Position numbers and translations under genes: made by a program
Shown: positions 24,596 through 33,186 of the stretch, piece after piece
Layout of the letters: every line of letters starts with the position of its first letter
Numbering within the stretch: the stretch's first letter is position 1
NCBI GenBank assembly: GCA_903789375.1
Contig: CAIFEB010000011.1
Coordinates: 1 to 52,515 of the forward strand
DNA length: 52,515 bases
Reading direction: 5' to 3'
Source: an uncultured Eggerthellaceae bacterium
Lineage (GTDB): Bacteria > Actinomycetota > Coriobacteriia > Coriobacteriales > Eggerthellaceae
The notes under the pieces: model-generated
What the model was told of the DNA's origin: nothing
The model's input: only the letters and a program-made list of their open reading frames with translations
Databases searched by the model: none

Positions 24596-25864
24596 ATGTC
24601 GCTGCAATCATCTTCACGCACCAAACGGTCCTGGTTGGCCGTTCCCCAGCCAGGGCTGGGAGGCGTCGGGTTGCTGGTCCTGCTGACCATGGGCTCGCTT
24701 GCCGCGCCCCTTTCGCTCGACATGTACACGCCGGCGGTGCCGGGCATGTCGGCGGCGCTCGGCGCAACCACGAGCGAGATCAACCTGACGCTCGTGGGCT
24801 ACTATCTGTTCCTGGCGATCGGGCTTTTGATCTTCGGGCCGCTGTCCGACAAGAGCGGGCGCCGACCGGTGCTCATCGGCGGCATCGTTGCGTATCTGGC
24901 GGCGAGCGTCGTATGCGCGCTGTCCGTCAACGTCTGGATGCTCATCGTCGCGCGCGTGGCGCAGGCGCTTGGCTCGGGCGCGATGGGCGCCGTCTGCACC
25001 GCGGTCGTGAAGGACGCGGTGGCCGCTGACCAGCGCGAACGCATTCTCGCCGTCATCCAGATCATGTTCGTCGTGGGACCGGCGGCAGCTCCGCTCATCG
25101 GCGCGGGCATCCTCGCCATCGCCGACTGGCGCGCGACGTTCTGGACGCTCGCCGGCATCGCGGCGGTCGAGCTCGTGCTGACCCTGCGATTCCGCGAGAC
25201 GCTTCCGGCCCGGAAGCGCAGCACCAGCTCTATACCCGCGACGCTCGGGCGGCTCGTCGTCGTCGGACGCAATCCGTCGTTTCTGCTGTTCCTCATCGTC
25301 GGCAGCGCGTTCGAAATCGGCTACATGGCGTACGTATCGGTCGGATCGTACATCTACGTCGACACGTTCGGATTCAGCCCGTTCGGTTTCAGTCTGTTCT
25401 TCGCCACCGGATCGCTCATGTGCGCCGTCGGACCGGCGTTCTGGGTGTGGCACGCGCGCCATACGACCGTGAAGCGCTTCACCACCTGGGCGATCATCAT
25501 GTCCGCCGCGCTCGGCATCGGCATCGCTACCATCGGGCACGCCAACGCGTTTCTGTTCTGCGGGCTGATCTTGGCGTTCACGTTCTTCGACACGGCGGTG
25601 AAACCCTACAACGTGAACATCCTGCTGCTCCAGCAAGACGGCGATACAGGATCGGCGGCGGCGCTTGCGAACTTCGGCCGTACGTTCATCGGCGCGCTGG
25701 GCATGTGCCTGGTGGTGCTCCCCTTCCCCGACTTCATCACCGCCGTGGGCGCGCTCATGTTCGCGGGGATGGCTATTGCCGGCATCGCGTGGGTCGTTCT
25801 GCTGCGCGGCGGTTTCACCCTGCGCGGCGCAACGGGGTTCGACGACGATAGCTGGAAGGAATAG
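24596..25864 (+). CDS. Bcr/CflA family multidrug efflux MFS transporter
   Basis: A 422-residue, 12-helix proton-driven exporter of the DHA1 type. The start ATG follows GGGGGATC. The first helix and loop contain PLSLDMYTPAVPGM, characteristic of Bcr/CflA; motif A is GPLSDKSGRRPVLIGG between helices 2 and 3; a motif C-like GPAAAPLIGAGI lies in helix 5. It would export drugs or other hydrophobic compounds across the cytoplasmic membrane. The MerR-type promoter directly upstream and a BmrR-like regulator downstream on the same strand suggest a ligand-induced efflux unit. The transported compound cannot be named. Confidence 0.92.
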   Translation: MSLQSSSRTKRSWLAVPQPGLGGVGLLVLLTMGSLAAPLSLDMYTPAVPGMSAALGATTSEINLTLVGYYLFLAIGLLIFGPLSDKSGRRPVLIGGIVAYLAASVVCALSVNVWMLIVARVAQALGSGAMGAVCTAVVKDAVAADQRERILAVIQIMFVVGPAAAPLIGAGILAIADWRATFWTLAGIAAVELVLTLRFRETLPARKRSTSSIPATLGRLVVVGRNPSFLLFLIVGSAFEIGYMAYVSVGSYIYVDTFGFSPFGFSLFFATGSLMCAVGPAFWVWHARHTTVKRFTTWAIIMSAALGIGIATIGHANAFLFCGLILAFTFFDTAVKPYNVNILLLQQDGDTGSAAALANFGRTFIGALGMCLVVLPFPDFITAVGALMFAGMAIAGIAWVVLLRGGFTLRGATGFDDDSWKE

Positions 25865-25917
25865 GGACGCGGGCTGGAGCTGATGCGGGCAGGAAGGGAG
25901 CTCCGCTGCAAGGCTTG

Positions 25918-25938
25918 GCGCTGGCGCAGCGCCAGCGC
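25918..25938. repeat. 21-bp near-perfect palindrome
   Basis: GCGCTGGCGC (25918-25927) and GCGCCAGCGC (25929-25938) are perfect inverted arms around a single A, in the spacer between the exporter and merR genes. There is no T-tract, so it is not a standard terminator; it could be an RNA hairpin or a protein site. Confidence 0.7.
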
Positions 25939-26095
25939 TGACGCTCGTGCGGAGCGGGTGCGATGCAGGCGCTGAGCTGTCCGCCGGCACGCGATGCGAA
26001 CGCTGGCACTGCGTTCCCGTATGAAACCACGGCAATCTGCGATTGCACAGCGAACGATTGGTGCAGATTCGGCACGAACCAGAGAGGAACGAACG

Positions 26096-26944
26096 ATGAA
26101 ACCGGATGGATTGCTGAAGATCGGCCAGGTCGCGCGCCTGTTCGGCGTGAGCACGGGAACGCTGCGCCACTACGAGCGCATCGGCATCGTGAAGCCCGCC
26201 TGGGTCGACCCCGCAACCGACTATCGCTACTACGGGCCCGGACAGTTCGAATTCCTGAACACCGTACGGTTCTTGCGCGCGCTCGACATGCCGCTCGACC
26301 AGATCGAGGCGTTCTTCGCCAACCGAAGCGTCGATGCGGCGCGGGACCTGTTCGTCTCGCAGCGCGCCGAGCTTGAATGCAGGCGCAGCGAGCTCGCGCG
26401 CATGGAGCGGAGAATCGACCGGCACCTTGCGCTCATCGACGAGGCGCAAGGCAGCGCGCTCGACGTCGTCGAAGCGGCAGACACCGCGCGCATGCGCCTC
26501 GGCGTGCTGAAAACGCTGGTCGCCCCGAAGCACTACCTCGACCTTGAGGCGCCCATCCGGAAGCTTGAGCAGGGGCGAAACGGTGCGGGAACGTTTCTGG
26601 GAGAGGTTGGCGTGGGCATCTCGAGCGCAACGCTCGAAGCGGGGCGGTTCGACCGGTACGAAGTGGTGTTCTTGGTGCTGGACGAAGACGAAGCGTTTGC
26701 CGGCGAAACCGTTGCGATTCCCTCCCAGCGCTGTGCGCGGATACGGTTCCGCGGTGGTCATGCACAGGCGCAGGAGCGGTACCGCGCGCTGCTCGATTTC
26801 GTTCGCGCACAAGGTTGCGAGCCATCCGGGTTCTCGCGCGAAATCACGCTCATCGACGAGGGCATGACCCCCGACCCTGCCGAGCACCTGACCGAAATCG
26901 TGCTGCCCATGCGCGAGCGGAAGGCGAAGAAGACGATGGAATAG
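26096..26944 (+). CDS. MerR family regulator with BmrR-like effector domain
   Basis: A 282-residue regulator. The ATG at 26096 is preceded by GAGGA. Residues about 7-75 form the MerR winged helix (LKIGQVARLFGVSTGTLRHYERIGIVKP and the Y-R-Y-Y wing). A long dimerisation helix follows (about 80-125). The C-terminal ~150 residues are a GyrI-like ligand-binding fold as in BmrR, with alternating strands such as YEVVFLVLDEDEAF and ITLIDEG. Family members twist promoters with overlong spacers when bound to a drug. The best target visible is the 19-bp-spacer promoter at 24500-24530. The ligand is unknown. Confidence 0.9.
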   Translation: MKPDGLLKIGQVARLFGVSTGTLRHYERIGIVKPAWVDPATDYRYYGPGQFEFLNTVRFLRALDMPLDQIEAFFANRSVDAARDLFVSQRAELECRRSELARMERRIDRHLALIDEAQGSALDVVEAADTARMRLGVLKTLVAPKHYLDLEAPIRKLEQGRNGAGTFLGEVGVGISSATLEAGRFDRYEVVFLVLDEDEAFAGETVAIPSQRCARIRFRGGHAQAQERYRALLDFVRAQGCEPSGFSREITLIDEGMTPDPAEHLTEIVLPMRERKAKKTME

Positions 26945-27017
26945 CTCGCTGCGGGATTCGCCGGGCCGCGAAAAGTGCCCGGTCGCAGAAAGCGCCCCTG
27001 CACGGAAACTCCCCTGA

Positions 27018-27054
27018 AGACAAAGAAAGCGACCCCGCACTATCGCGGAGTCGC
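27018..27054 (-). terminator. Intrinsic terminator of cspA
   Basis: On the minus strand GCGACTCCGC and GCGGGGTCGC form a stem (27029-27054) with one mismatch and a short loop, followed by TTTCTTTGTCTT. It lies 35 bases after the cspA stop. Confidence 0.85.
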
Positions 27055-27089
27055 CTGTGACGACGCAAGTCTATTTCAGATAAATAAAC

Positions 27090-27293
27090 TTACAGCTTCA
27101 CGACGTTGCTGGCCTGAAGCTTGCCGTTCTCACCCTCGGTGATGTCGAACGACACGCGAGCACCCTCGTCGAGAGTCTTGTAGCCGTCCATCTGGATCTC
27201 AGACCAATGAACGAACAGGTCCTCTCCACCCTCCTGGGAAATGAAGCCGTAGCCTTTTTCCGGGTTGAACCACTTCACAGTACCTTCCGCCAT
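27090..27293 (-). CDS. cspA: Cold shock protein, CspA family
   Basis: A 67-residue single-domain RNA/DNA-binding OB-fold protein. RNP1 is KGYGFISQ and RNP2 is DLFVHWSEI. The ATG at 27293 follows GAGGA; the longer open frame upstream has no family resemblance. Members bind single-stranded nucleic acid and act as RNA chaperones or antiterminators. A perfect 8-bp hairpin in the leader 19 bases before the start and a 3' terminator mark it as a monocistronic unit. Confidence 0.96.
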   Translation of the reverse strand: MAEGTVKWFNPEKGYGFISQEGGEDLFVHWSEIQMDGYKTLDEGARVSFDITEGENGKLQASNVVKL

Positions 27294-27311
27294 CTTGCAA
27301 TCCTCTTTTCT

Positions 27312-27331
27312 CCTCACGATTTCTCGTGAGG
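27312..27331 (-). promoter_or_regulatory. Leader hairpin of cspA
   Basis: CCTCACGA and TCGTGAGG form a perfect 8-bp stem with a GAAA tetraloop on the minus strand, 19 bases upstream of the cspA start. A GNRA-type loop close to the ribosome site suggests post-transcriptional control or stability. The rest of the 396-base cspA-apt spacer shows no gene. Confidence 0.6.
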
Positions 27332-27689
27332 TAACACTCGTGTTGTATGGCGACAACACTCGCCCGCACCTCGCAGGCAACGGTACACATCATACGCTAT
27401 GTTCATCATCCGCCGCGCGAGATTCTGGTATTGACCGAGCAAGATTGAGGAATAGGCGCCGAAGGGAAGCAGCATGACTCCCAATGCGCACCTTGATCGA
27501 TGCGCAGCCGGCATCCTTCGGCGGCTTCCCTGTCCATTTCGGCTGCACGTATCGCTTCCGCGAAGCCGTGCGAAACGTTTCCGTAGTACCATGGTCGGCG
27601 GCGTTTGCAGAGACGCCCGCAATCACATGCGGATGAATACATCCCTGACAGCAAACACCGATCTGCGCAAAGGATACTGAGGAGAGCCC

Positions 27690-28223
27690 ATGGCATCGAT
27701 TGATTTCGAAAAGTACATCGCCAGCATTCCGGACTACCCCAAGCCGGGCGTGGTCTTCAAGGACATTACCCCGCTTCTGGCCGACGCCGCTGCGTTCAAT
27801 GCAGCCATCGACGCCATGTCCGAGCCCTACATCGGCAAGGGCGTGACGAAGGTCGTGGGTTCCGAGTCGCGCGGCTTCATGTTCGGCGCTCCCATCGCGC
27901 TGCGCCTGGATGCCGGCTTCGTGCCGGCGCGCAAGCCCGGCAAGCTTCCGCGCGAGACGGTTTCGGAATCATACACGCTCGAATACGGTACCGAAACCCT
28001 GGAGATGCACCGCGACGCCCTGGACGCCGACGACAAAGTGCTCATCGTCGATGACCTGATCGCAACCGGCGGCACCATCTCCGCGCAGATCGATTTGGTC
28101 AAAAAGCTTGGCGGCGAGCTGGTGGGCATCGCCTGCCTGATCGAACTGGCGTTTTTGAACCCGCGCGCTGAGCTGGCGAAAGTGACCGACGTGCCGCTGC
28201 TGTCGCTCGTGCAGGTTCACTAG
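27690..28223 (+). CDS. apt: Adenine phosphoribosyltransferase
   Basis: A 177-residue purine-salvage enzyme converting adenine and PRPP to AMP in the cytoplasm. GAGGAG precedes the ATG. The PRPP-binding loop VLIVDDLIATGGT, the ESRGF(M)FG loop and the N-terminal PGVVFKDITPLL block are all diagnostic. Length is normal. It stands alone, convergent with the ruv-linked gene. Confidence 0.97.
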   Translation: MASIDFEKYIASIPDYPKPGVVFKDITPLLADAAAFNAAIDAMSEPYIGKGVTKVVGSESRGFMFGAPIALRLDAGFVPARKPGKLPRETVSESYTLEYGTETLEMHRDALDADDKVLIVDDLIATGGTISAQIDLVKKLGGELVGIACLIELAFLNPRAELAKVTDVPLLSLVQVH

Positions 28224-28237
28224 CGACGGAAACGGCA

Positions 28238-28331
28238 GCGGCTATCTGCACGTCAGCCAACGTTCCCTGCGCCTCTCGCCGTTCCTGTTGCCCGGCATGC
28301 GCTCTGTCACGCGGCTATCTGCACGTCAGCC
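28238..28331 (+). repeat. 21-bp direct repeat, two copies 73 bases apart
   Basis: GCGGCTATCTGCACGTCAGC with one more C occurs identically at 28238-28258 and 28311-28331 between the convergent apt and DUF6483 genes. The second copy overlaps the last codons of the latter. No function is evident. Confidence 0.85.
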
Positions 28332-28772
28332 GACGCTGCTTGCGCCCGTCCCGTCGTCTTCGGACAGCGAGGCGGGCGTTTCCATGCCCGCCACCGCCTC
28401 GTCCGCCGTCGAGAACGATGCGGGCAGGTCGAAGCCGTAGGCAGCGGCGATGGCACGCGCCTGGTCGGCACGCAGCTCCGCGCGCTGCATGTCGCCGCCG
28501 TCCTCCAGGTAGGAGGATTCGAGCAGCAGACCGCGTGCGATGTACTCGGTCACGCGCGGGTCGACGCCCGATACCTGCATGACCTGCGCAATCGATTCGG
28601 GAGCAAGCGAAAGCAATAGATCGCCGTCCATGTCCGTCGCCGTGCCGACCGCCGCTTCGAGCGTATCCGCCGCCGCAAGCGGATCCTTCTCTTTCTCCTT
28701 CTCCTCCCAGCTTTTCCGGATGGATTCGAAGAAGACCAATATCATGCGCATCAGATAATCCTGCTCAAGCAT
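28326..28772 (-). CDS. DUF6483 family protein
   Basis: A 148-residue mostly helical, acidic protein. The start [19 protein letters not shown] is typical of the DUF6483 family, which has no known function. Its ATG shares one base with the ruvB stop (TGATG), so it is the last gene of the ruvC-ruvA-ruvB operon and probably translationally coupled. The C-terminal ~25 residues are low-complexity. A role in recombination can only be guessed from the linkage. Confidence 0.75.
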   Translation of the reverse strand: MLEQDYLMRMILVFFESIRKSWEEKEKEKDPLAAADTLEAAVGTATDMDGDLLLSLAPESIAQVMQVSGVDPRVTEYIARGLLLESSYLEDGGDMQRAELRADQARAIAAAYGFDLPASFSTADEAVAGMETPASLSEDDGTGASSVG

Positions 28773-29902
28773 CAGATTCCCTCCGGTGGTGTGATTCCCA
28801 GATGCTCGTATGCCCGCCGCGTTGCCTGCCGCCCCTTCGGCGTGCGAATCATAAGCCCCTGCTGCATCAGAAACGGCTCATATACGTCTTCGATGGTATC
28901 GGGGTCCTCCGACAGCGCACTTGCGATGGTGGTAAGCCCGACCGGCCTGCCGCCGAACTGCACAGCCAGCACCTGGAGCACGCGGTTGTCCATCGCATCG
29001 AGACCGAGGGAATCGACTTCGAAGAAGCTGAGCGCCTGAGCCGCGATGTCCTCGTCGATCGTACCGTCGCCCCGCACTTGCGCCCAGTCTCGCACGCGTT
29101 TGAGCAGGCGGTTTGCAAGACGCGGCGTTCCGCGGCTGCGACGTGCGATTTCGAGCGCGCCGTCGGGCGTGATGGGCACGTCCAAGATAGACGCCGACCG
29201 CGAGACGATGGCCGCCAGCTCTTCGGGCGTGTAGTACAGAAGCCTGAACACGATGCCGAAGCGGTCGCGCAGAGGACCGGTGAGGAGCCCTGTTCGCGTA
29301 GTGGCGCCGATGAGCGTGAAATGGGGCAGATCGAGCCTGATCGAGCGGGCAGCCGGACCCTTGCCCACGACGATGTCGAGCGCATAGTCCTCCAAAGCCG
29401 GGTACAGCACCTCTTCGACCATACGGTTGAGACGGTGGATCTCGTCGATGAACAGGACGTCGCCCTCCTCCAAGTTGGTGAGGATAGCAGCCAAGTCGCC
29501 CGTGCGCTCGATAGCGGGACCGCTCGTCGTCTTGATGTTGGTGCCCAGTTCGTTTGCGACCACCGTCGCAAGCGTCGTCTTGCCCAAGCCCGGAGGGCCT
29601 GAGAACAGGATGTGGTCGGGTGTCTCGCCGCGCTCTTTGGCCGCCTCGAGCATGATGGCCAGCGATTCCTTGATCTTCGTCTGGCCGAGATAGTCCTTCA
29701 GATAACGGGGGCGTAAGCTGCGATCGAGAGCAAGGTCGTCTTCCTGAAGCTCGGACGACACCGCTCGCTCGCGGGCGTCGGCGGTGTCAGACGCATCCTT
29801 CGACGACCCTCCCGAGGCGCCATGGCTCGATGCGCCCCGACCCCCCTGGTCGGCTGCATCCGCATCGAATACCAAGCCCTCGATTTTAACGTTTGCATTC
29901 AT
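28772..29902 (-). CDS. ruvB: Holliday junction branch migration helicase RuvB
   Basis: A 376-residue AAA+ motor. Walker A is [12 protein letters not shown], Walker [11 protein letters not shown], and the RuvB signature sensor [17 protein letters not shown] follows. The C-terminal winged helix includes [19 protein letters not shown]. An N-terminal extension of about 50 residues rich in Gly, Ser and Asp precedes the family core, which starts at [20 protein letters not shown]; a start closer to the core is possible. It drives branch migration with RuvA, whose gene lies 137 bases upstream. Confidence 0.97.
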   Translation of the reverse strand: MNANVKIEGLVFDADAADQGGRGASSHGASGGSSKDASDTADARERAVSSELQEDDLALDRSLRPRYLKDYLGQTKIKESLAIMLEAAKERGETPDHILFSGPPGLGKTTLATVVANELGTNIKTTSGPAIERTGDLAAILTNLEEGDVLFIDEIHRLNRMVEEVLYPALEDYALDIVVGKGPAARSIRLDLPHFTLIGATTRTGLLTGPLRDRFGIVFRLLYYTPEELAAIVSRSASILDVPITPDGALEIARRSRGTPRLANRLLKRVRDWAQVRGDGTIDEDIAAQALSFFEVDSLGLDAMDNRVLQVLAVQFGGRPVGLTTIASALSEDPDTIEDVYEPFLMQQGLMIRTPKGRQATRRAYEHLGITPPEGI

Positions 29903-30039
29903 GCTTTCCTCCGCCGGGCTCGCATTCGAGCGGCCTGTATTCCTCCCGTCGGTCTGCTACCGTTGAATCGGCTCCGTCTTCTCCGACTCACCGACGGGCG
30001 TCAGGGACTTTTCTCCGGCGCGCATCTCTGTTGCCCGGA

Positions 30040-30636
30040 CTATTCGCCCAATCGTTTCAGTGCGTATTGTAGCAGCGCGCTGTCGGACGCCCCCTCGGGT
30101 GCGCCCTTGAGCGAAAGCTCCACTTCCGTCGAGGTGAATCCCATCGACAGCAACGCTTCGCGCGCCGTTGCGAGCGCCTCGTCCTCTGCTGCCGCGCTAC
30201 CGGCCTCCTCGGCGGTGAACAGGTTCTGCAACCCCTGGTCGAGCGAGCCTTTGAGCTCCAGGATGATGCGCGATGCGGTCTTTTTGCCCACGCCCGGAAT
30301 CTTCTGCACGCGCGCGACGTCCTGATCGGCGACGGCTTGCGCGAATCCTTCGGGCGTGAACGACGACAACGCCGCCAAAGCGACCTTCGGGCCGACACCG
30401 CTTACGGTGATCAGCTTCTCGAACAGCGCCTTCTCCTCCATCGACGAGAAACCGTACAGGGACACGCCATCATCGCGCACCTGCAAGTAGGTGAACACCT
30501 CGACCTTCTCGCCTACGGAGGGCAGCTTCGACAGGCTGTTCTGCGACATGCCCACTTCGTAGCCGACGCCGCCCACGTCGATGAACGCGCTTCCAACCGT
30601 CCTGCCGACGAATATGCCTTTGAGGAATGCAATCAT
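30040..30636 (-). CDS. ruvA: Holliday junction DNA-binding protein RuvA
   Basis: A 198-residue protein that forms tetramers on four-way junctions and recruits RuvB. The N-terminal OB domain begins MIAFLKGIFVGRT. Two helix-hairpin-helix motifs are visible (TVSGVGPKVALAAL and KIPGVGKKTASRIILELK), and the C-terminal three-helix domain (ALLSMGFTSTEVE) binds RuvB. The ATG overlaps the ruvC stop (ATGA), with GGGGAG upstream inside ruvC. Normal length. Confidence 0.97.
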   Translation of the reverse strand: MIAFLKGIFVGRTVGSAFIDVGGVGYEVGMSQNSLSKLPSVGEKVEVFTYLQVRDDGVSLYGFSSMEEKALFEKLITVSGVGPKVALAALSSFTPEGFAQAVADQDVARVQKIPGVGKKTASRIILELKGSLDQGLQNLFTAEEAGSAAAEDEALATAREALLSMGFTSTEVELSLKGAPEGASDSALLQYALKRLGE

Positions 30637-31154
30637 CGCGCGCTCCCCTTTCCTTCGAATCCTTCATGGGTGGTGTAGCAGATGGCAGCCGCCAACGCGT
30701 CCGCCGCGTGATCGGGTTTGGGGATGTCATCCAAGCGAAGTAGCTTTCTAACCATGTACTGAATCTGCGCTTTGTCCGCCGTGCCGGTGCCGACGACGGC
30801 GAGCTTGATCTGGCGCGGCGTGAACTCGCCCACGTCCAGATCGCCCTCGGCGCACGCTACGAGAGCAGCGCCACGCGCCTGTCCCGTCGCAAACGCCGCT
30901 GTGATGTTCTGGCCGAACCATACCGTTTCGATGCCGACCGCAACGGGATGGTAATATGCGATGACCGCTTGAATCTGCTCGTGAATCTTCTTCAGACGCT
31001 GTGCGAGATCCTGGTTCGGCGTGGTGGTGACGCATCCGTACGCCTGGCAGACGATACGCGGACCGCGTTGGTGCACGACGCCCCACCCCGTATGGGCAAG
31101 CCCAGGATCGATTCCCAGTATGACCCGGTCAGAGGCGGACGCCACGACAACCAT
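30633..31154 (-). CDS. ruvC: Crossover junction endodeoxyribonuclease RuvC
   Basis: A 173-residue Holliday junction resolvase. Catalytic acids are visible in ILGIDPGLAHTGWG (Asp), GIETVWFGQN (Glu) and DHAADALAAAI (Asp). Family core starts at about residue 10. The ATG at 31154 is preceded by AGAAGGGAG at close spacing; a GTG at 31145 is an alternative with better spacing. The open frame extends further upstream but without homology. First gene of the ruvC-ruvA-ruvB-DUF6483 operon under a LexA-type promoter. Confidence 0.95.
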   Translation of the reverse strand: MVVVASASDRVILGIDPGLAHTGWGVVHQRGPRIVCQAYGCVTTTPNQDLAQRLKKIHEQIQAVIAYYHPVAVGIETVWFGQNITAAFATGQARGAALVACAEGDLDVGEFTPRQIKLAVVGTGTADKAQIQYMVRKLLRLDDIPKPDHAADALAAAICYTTHEGFEGKGSAR

Positions 31155-31285
31155 CTCCCTTCTACCACGACGGACGATCCACACACAGCACGACGACGGG
31201 CGCACCCGATGCGCCACGAGTTCGATGCACATCAGATTCGGGGCGCCGTACGCACATCATGCGATCACGTTCGATATCGCGTGAA

Positions 31286-31314
31286 AGTATAGAACAAATG
31301 TTTGTGTTTTTCAA
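31286..31314 (-). promoter_or_regulatory. SOS-type promoter of ruvCAB with LexA box
   Basis: On the minus strand TTGAAA (31314-31309), a 17-base spacer and TATACT (31291-31286) form a near-consensus promoter. The spacer contains AAACATTTGTTC, a 7/8 match to the Gram-positive LexA core GAAC-N4-GTTC. Repressor bound there would block RNA polymerase. The ruvC ATG lies about 130 bases downstream. The rest of the 445-base ruvC-metF spacer shows no gene. Confidence 0.8.
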
Positions 31315-31599
31315 TACTACAATCTTTCTCCGTTTCGTGTCACCATTGCGGCAACGGATGAGGCGAAGCGCCTTTTGCGGTTACTCCCATCCGTAGGCGC
31401 ACGGCGGCTTGCCTATCGCCTGAAGCGTGCCTTTGCGCACGATAAGGCATATAACCGGGCAATCGCTTTTGCTTCTAGAATGAACGATGCCGCGCGCCCC
31501 GATCATCGACGTCCGTCCACTTGGACCAAGCGCGCATCTCGGTTCGCACCGTAAAAAAGCGCGCGGCGGACTCGGACAGACGACGAAAGGCAGGAACCC

Positions 31600-32460
31600 A
31601 TGCATATCGCAGATCTTTTCGCCCAGGAGGGGCTCCCGGTCTCGTTCGAGATCTTCCCTCCCCGCGGCGAGCTGGCAACCGAGGAGGCGCGCATGGTCAT
31701 CTCGCAGCTGGCACCGCTTGCGCCCTCGTTCGTATCGGTGACGTACTCCGCCGGCGGATCGAGCAATTCCAGCCGAACCATCGACGTGGCAAGCGTTGCC
31801 AAACGCGACTTCAACCTGACAACAATGGCGCATCTGACCTGCATGGGCGCACGCGAGGCCGACGTCGACACCTATCTGCGCGCCCTCAAGATGACCGGGG
31901 TGGAAAACGTGCTCGCCTTGCGCGGCGACCCGGTCGCCGGACGTGAGCCGCTCGATTTCAAGTATGCGAAGGATCTTATCCCGCGCGTGAAGGATGCCGG
32001 ATTCTGCGTCGGCGCCGCCGCCTATCCCGAGGGCCATATCGACTGCCTTGATTTCAACGCCAATATCGAGCACCTCAAGCAGAAGCAGGATGCCGGAGCG
32101 GATTTCTTCGTCACGCAGCTGTTCTTCGACAACCAGTACGCGTATCGCTTTCTCGAAGCTGCGCGCGCGGCGGGCATCACCGTGCCCATCACGTTCGGCA
32201 TCATGCCCTTCCTGTCGAAGCAGCAGATCTCGCGCATGGTGTTCATGTGCGGTGCCAGCCTGCCTTCGCCCATCGTTAAGCTGCTCGCACGGTACGAAAA
32301 CGACCGTGCCGCCCTGCAGGCCGCCGGCATCGACTACGCCTGCAAACAGCTCGTCGACCTGGCCGAACACGGCGTCGACGGCGTGCATGTCTACACGATG
32401 AACAAACCCCAGATCGCCCGCGCCGCAACCGAGGCGCTGGCTCCCTACCGCAAAGGCTGA
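31600..32460 (+). CDS. metF: Methylenetetrahydrofolate reductase MetF
   Basis: A 286-residue FAD-dependent TIM-barrel enzyme reducing 5,10-methylene-THF to 5-methyl-THF. Motifs: PVSFEIFPPRGE near the N-terminus, FVSVTYSAGGS, HLTCMGA, NVLALRGDP and the FFVTQLFFDN strand. AAAGGCAGGA precedes the ATG. Length is typical of the bacterial single-domain form. It heads an operon with the MetH activation protein and metH and provides the methyl donor for MetH. Confidence 0.96.
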   Translation: MHIADLFAQEGLPVSFEIFPPRGELATEEARMVISQLAPLAPSFVSVTYSAGGSSNSSRTIDVASVAKRDFNLTTMAHLTCMGAREADVDTYLRALKMTGVENVLALRGDPVAGREPLDFKYAKDLIPRVKDAGFCVGAAAYPEGHIDCLDFNANIEHLKQKQDAGADFFVTQLFFDNQYAYRFLEAARAAGITVPITFGIMPFLSKQQISRMVFMCGASLPSPIVKLLARYENDRAALQAAGIDYACKQLVDLAEHGVDGVHVYTMNKPQIARAATEALAPYRKG

Positions 32461-32466
32461 TTCGCC

Positions 32467-33186
32467 ATGGGCCCGACAGAGCAGCTGCATATCGAGCGAA
32501 CGGTTCCCGATGCACGCGTCGATCGCGCTGAGGCGTTGCGCTACATCGGCTATGCCGGCCAGCAGATCGACGACGTGCTGTCTGCGCGCTTCGACCGCGT
32601 CATCGAGCACTGCGAGCAAGTCGCTAGCCCGTCGTACGCGTACCGCATCATGCCGCTCGAGCGCACCGATGAAGGCATGCACCTGGTCGGGAGCACGCTC
32701 ACCCTGACAGGCAGCGACATCGCCCGCCATCTGGACGGGGCGAGCGCCTGCGGCGTGCTGGTATGCACGCTCGGGCTTTCGTACGAACGCGAGCTCCAGC
32801 AGCTCAACCGCCGCAACGAGCTGGACGGCCTGCTGTTTGGAACCGCCGGATCGTCGCTCGTCGAAAGCGTCGCGGACATCTGCGAAACCGCCATCGTTGC
32901 CAAGGCCGCAGCGGCGGGGTTGCGCACGAACACGCGATTCAGCCCGGGATACGGCGACTTGCCGCTGACGCTGCAACCGCTCATCCTCGATGTGCTCGAC
33001 GCCCCTCGTCGGCTCGGCGTCATCGCCAACGATTCGAACCTGCTCATCCCCACGAAGAGCACGACCGCCTTCATTGGGCTGTTCGACAGCGACCATCTCG
33101 TCTCATCAGTTAAACAATCCTGTGCGCAGTGCCCCTGCAAGTCGCACTGCACCCTGAGAAAGCAAGGTACCCCATGCTACCGATAA
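32467..33186 (+). CDS. Stand-alone MetH activation (reactivation) domain protein
   Basis: A 239-residue protein resembling the C-terminal SAM-binding activation domain of cobalamin-dependent methionine synthase. The motif TNTRFSPGYGDLPLTLQP corresponds to the conserved 'RYSPGYgd-P' block that binds SAM. The C-terminus is a Cys cluster (CAQCPCKSHC and a final Cys) not found in classical MetH, which may bind a metal or iron-sulfur centre. It starts six bases after metF and overlaps metH by 13 bases, so all three are co-translated. Inferred role: reductive remethylation of oxidised MetH cobalamin. Confidence 0.88.
   Translation: MGPTEQLHIERTVPDARVDRAEALRYIGYAGQQIDDVLSARFDRVIEHCEQVASPSYAYRIMPLERTDEGMHLVGSTLTLTGSDIARHLDGASACGVLVCTLGLSYERELQQLNRRNELDGLLFGTAGSSLVESVADICETAIVAKAAAAGLRTNTRFSPGYGDLPLTLQPLILDVLDAPRRLGVIANDSNLLIPTKSTTAFIGLFDSDHLVSSVKQSCAQCPCKSHCTLRKQGTPCYR

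Noticed and set aside
24614-27040. An 808-codon minus-strand frame opposite the exporter and merR genes.
   Set aside because: Shadow frame; both plus-strand genes carry clear family motifs and ribosome sites.
31321-31599. A SAM or cobalamin riboswitch before metF.
   Set aside because: None of the conserved core blocks of either class can be found; only small unrelated hairpins are visible.
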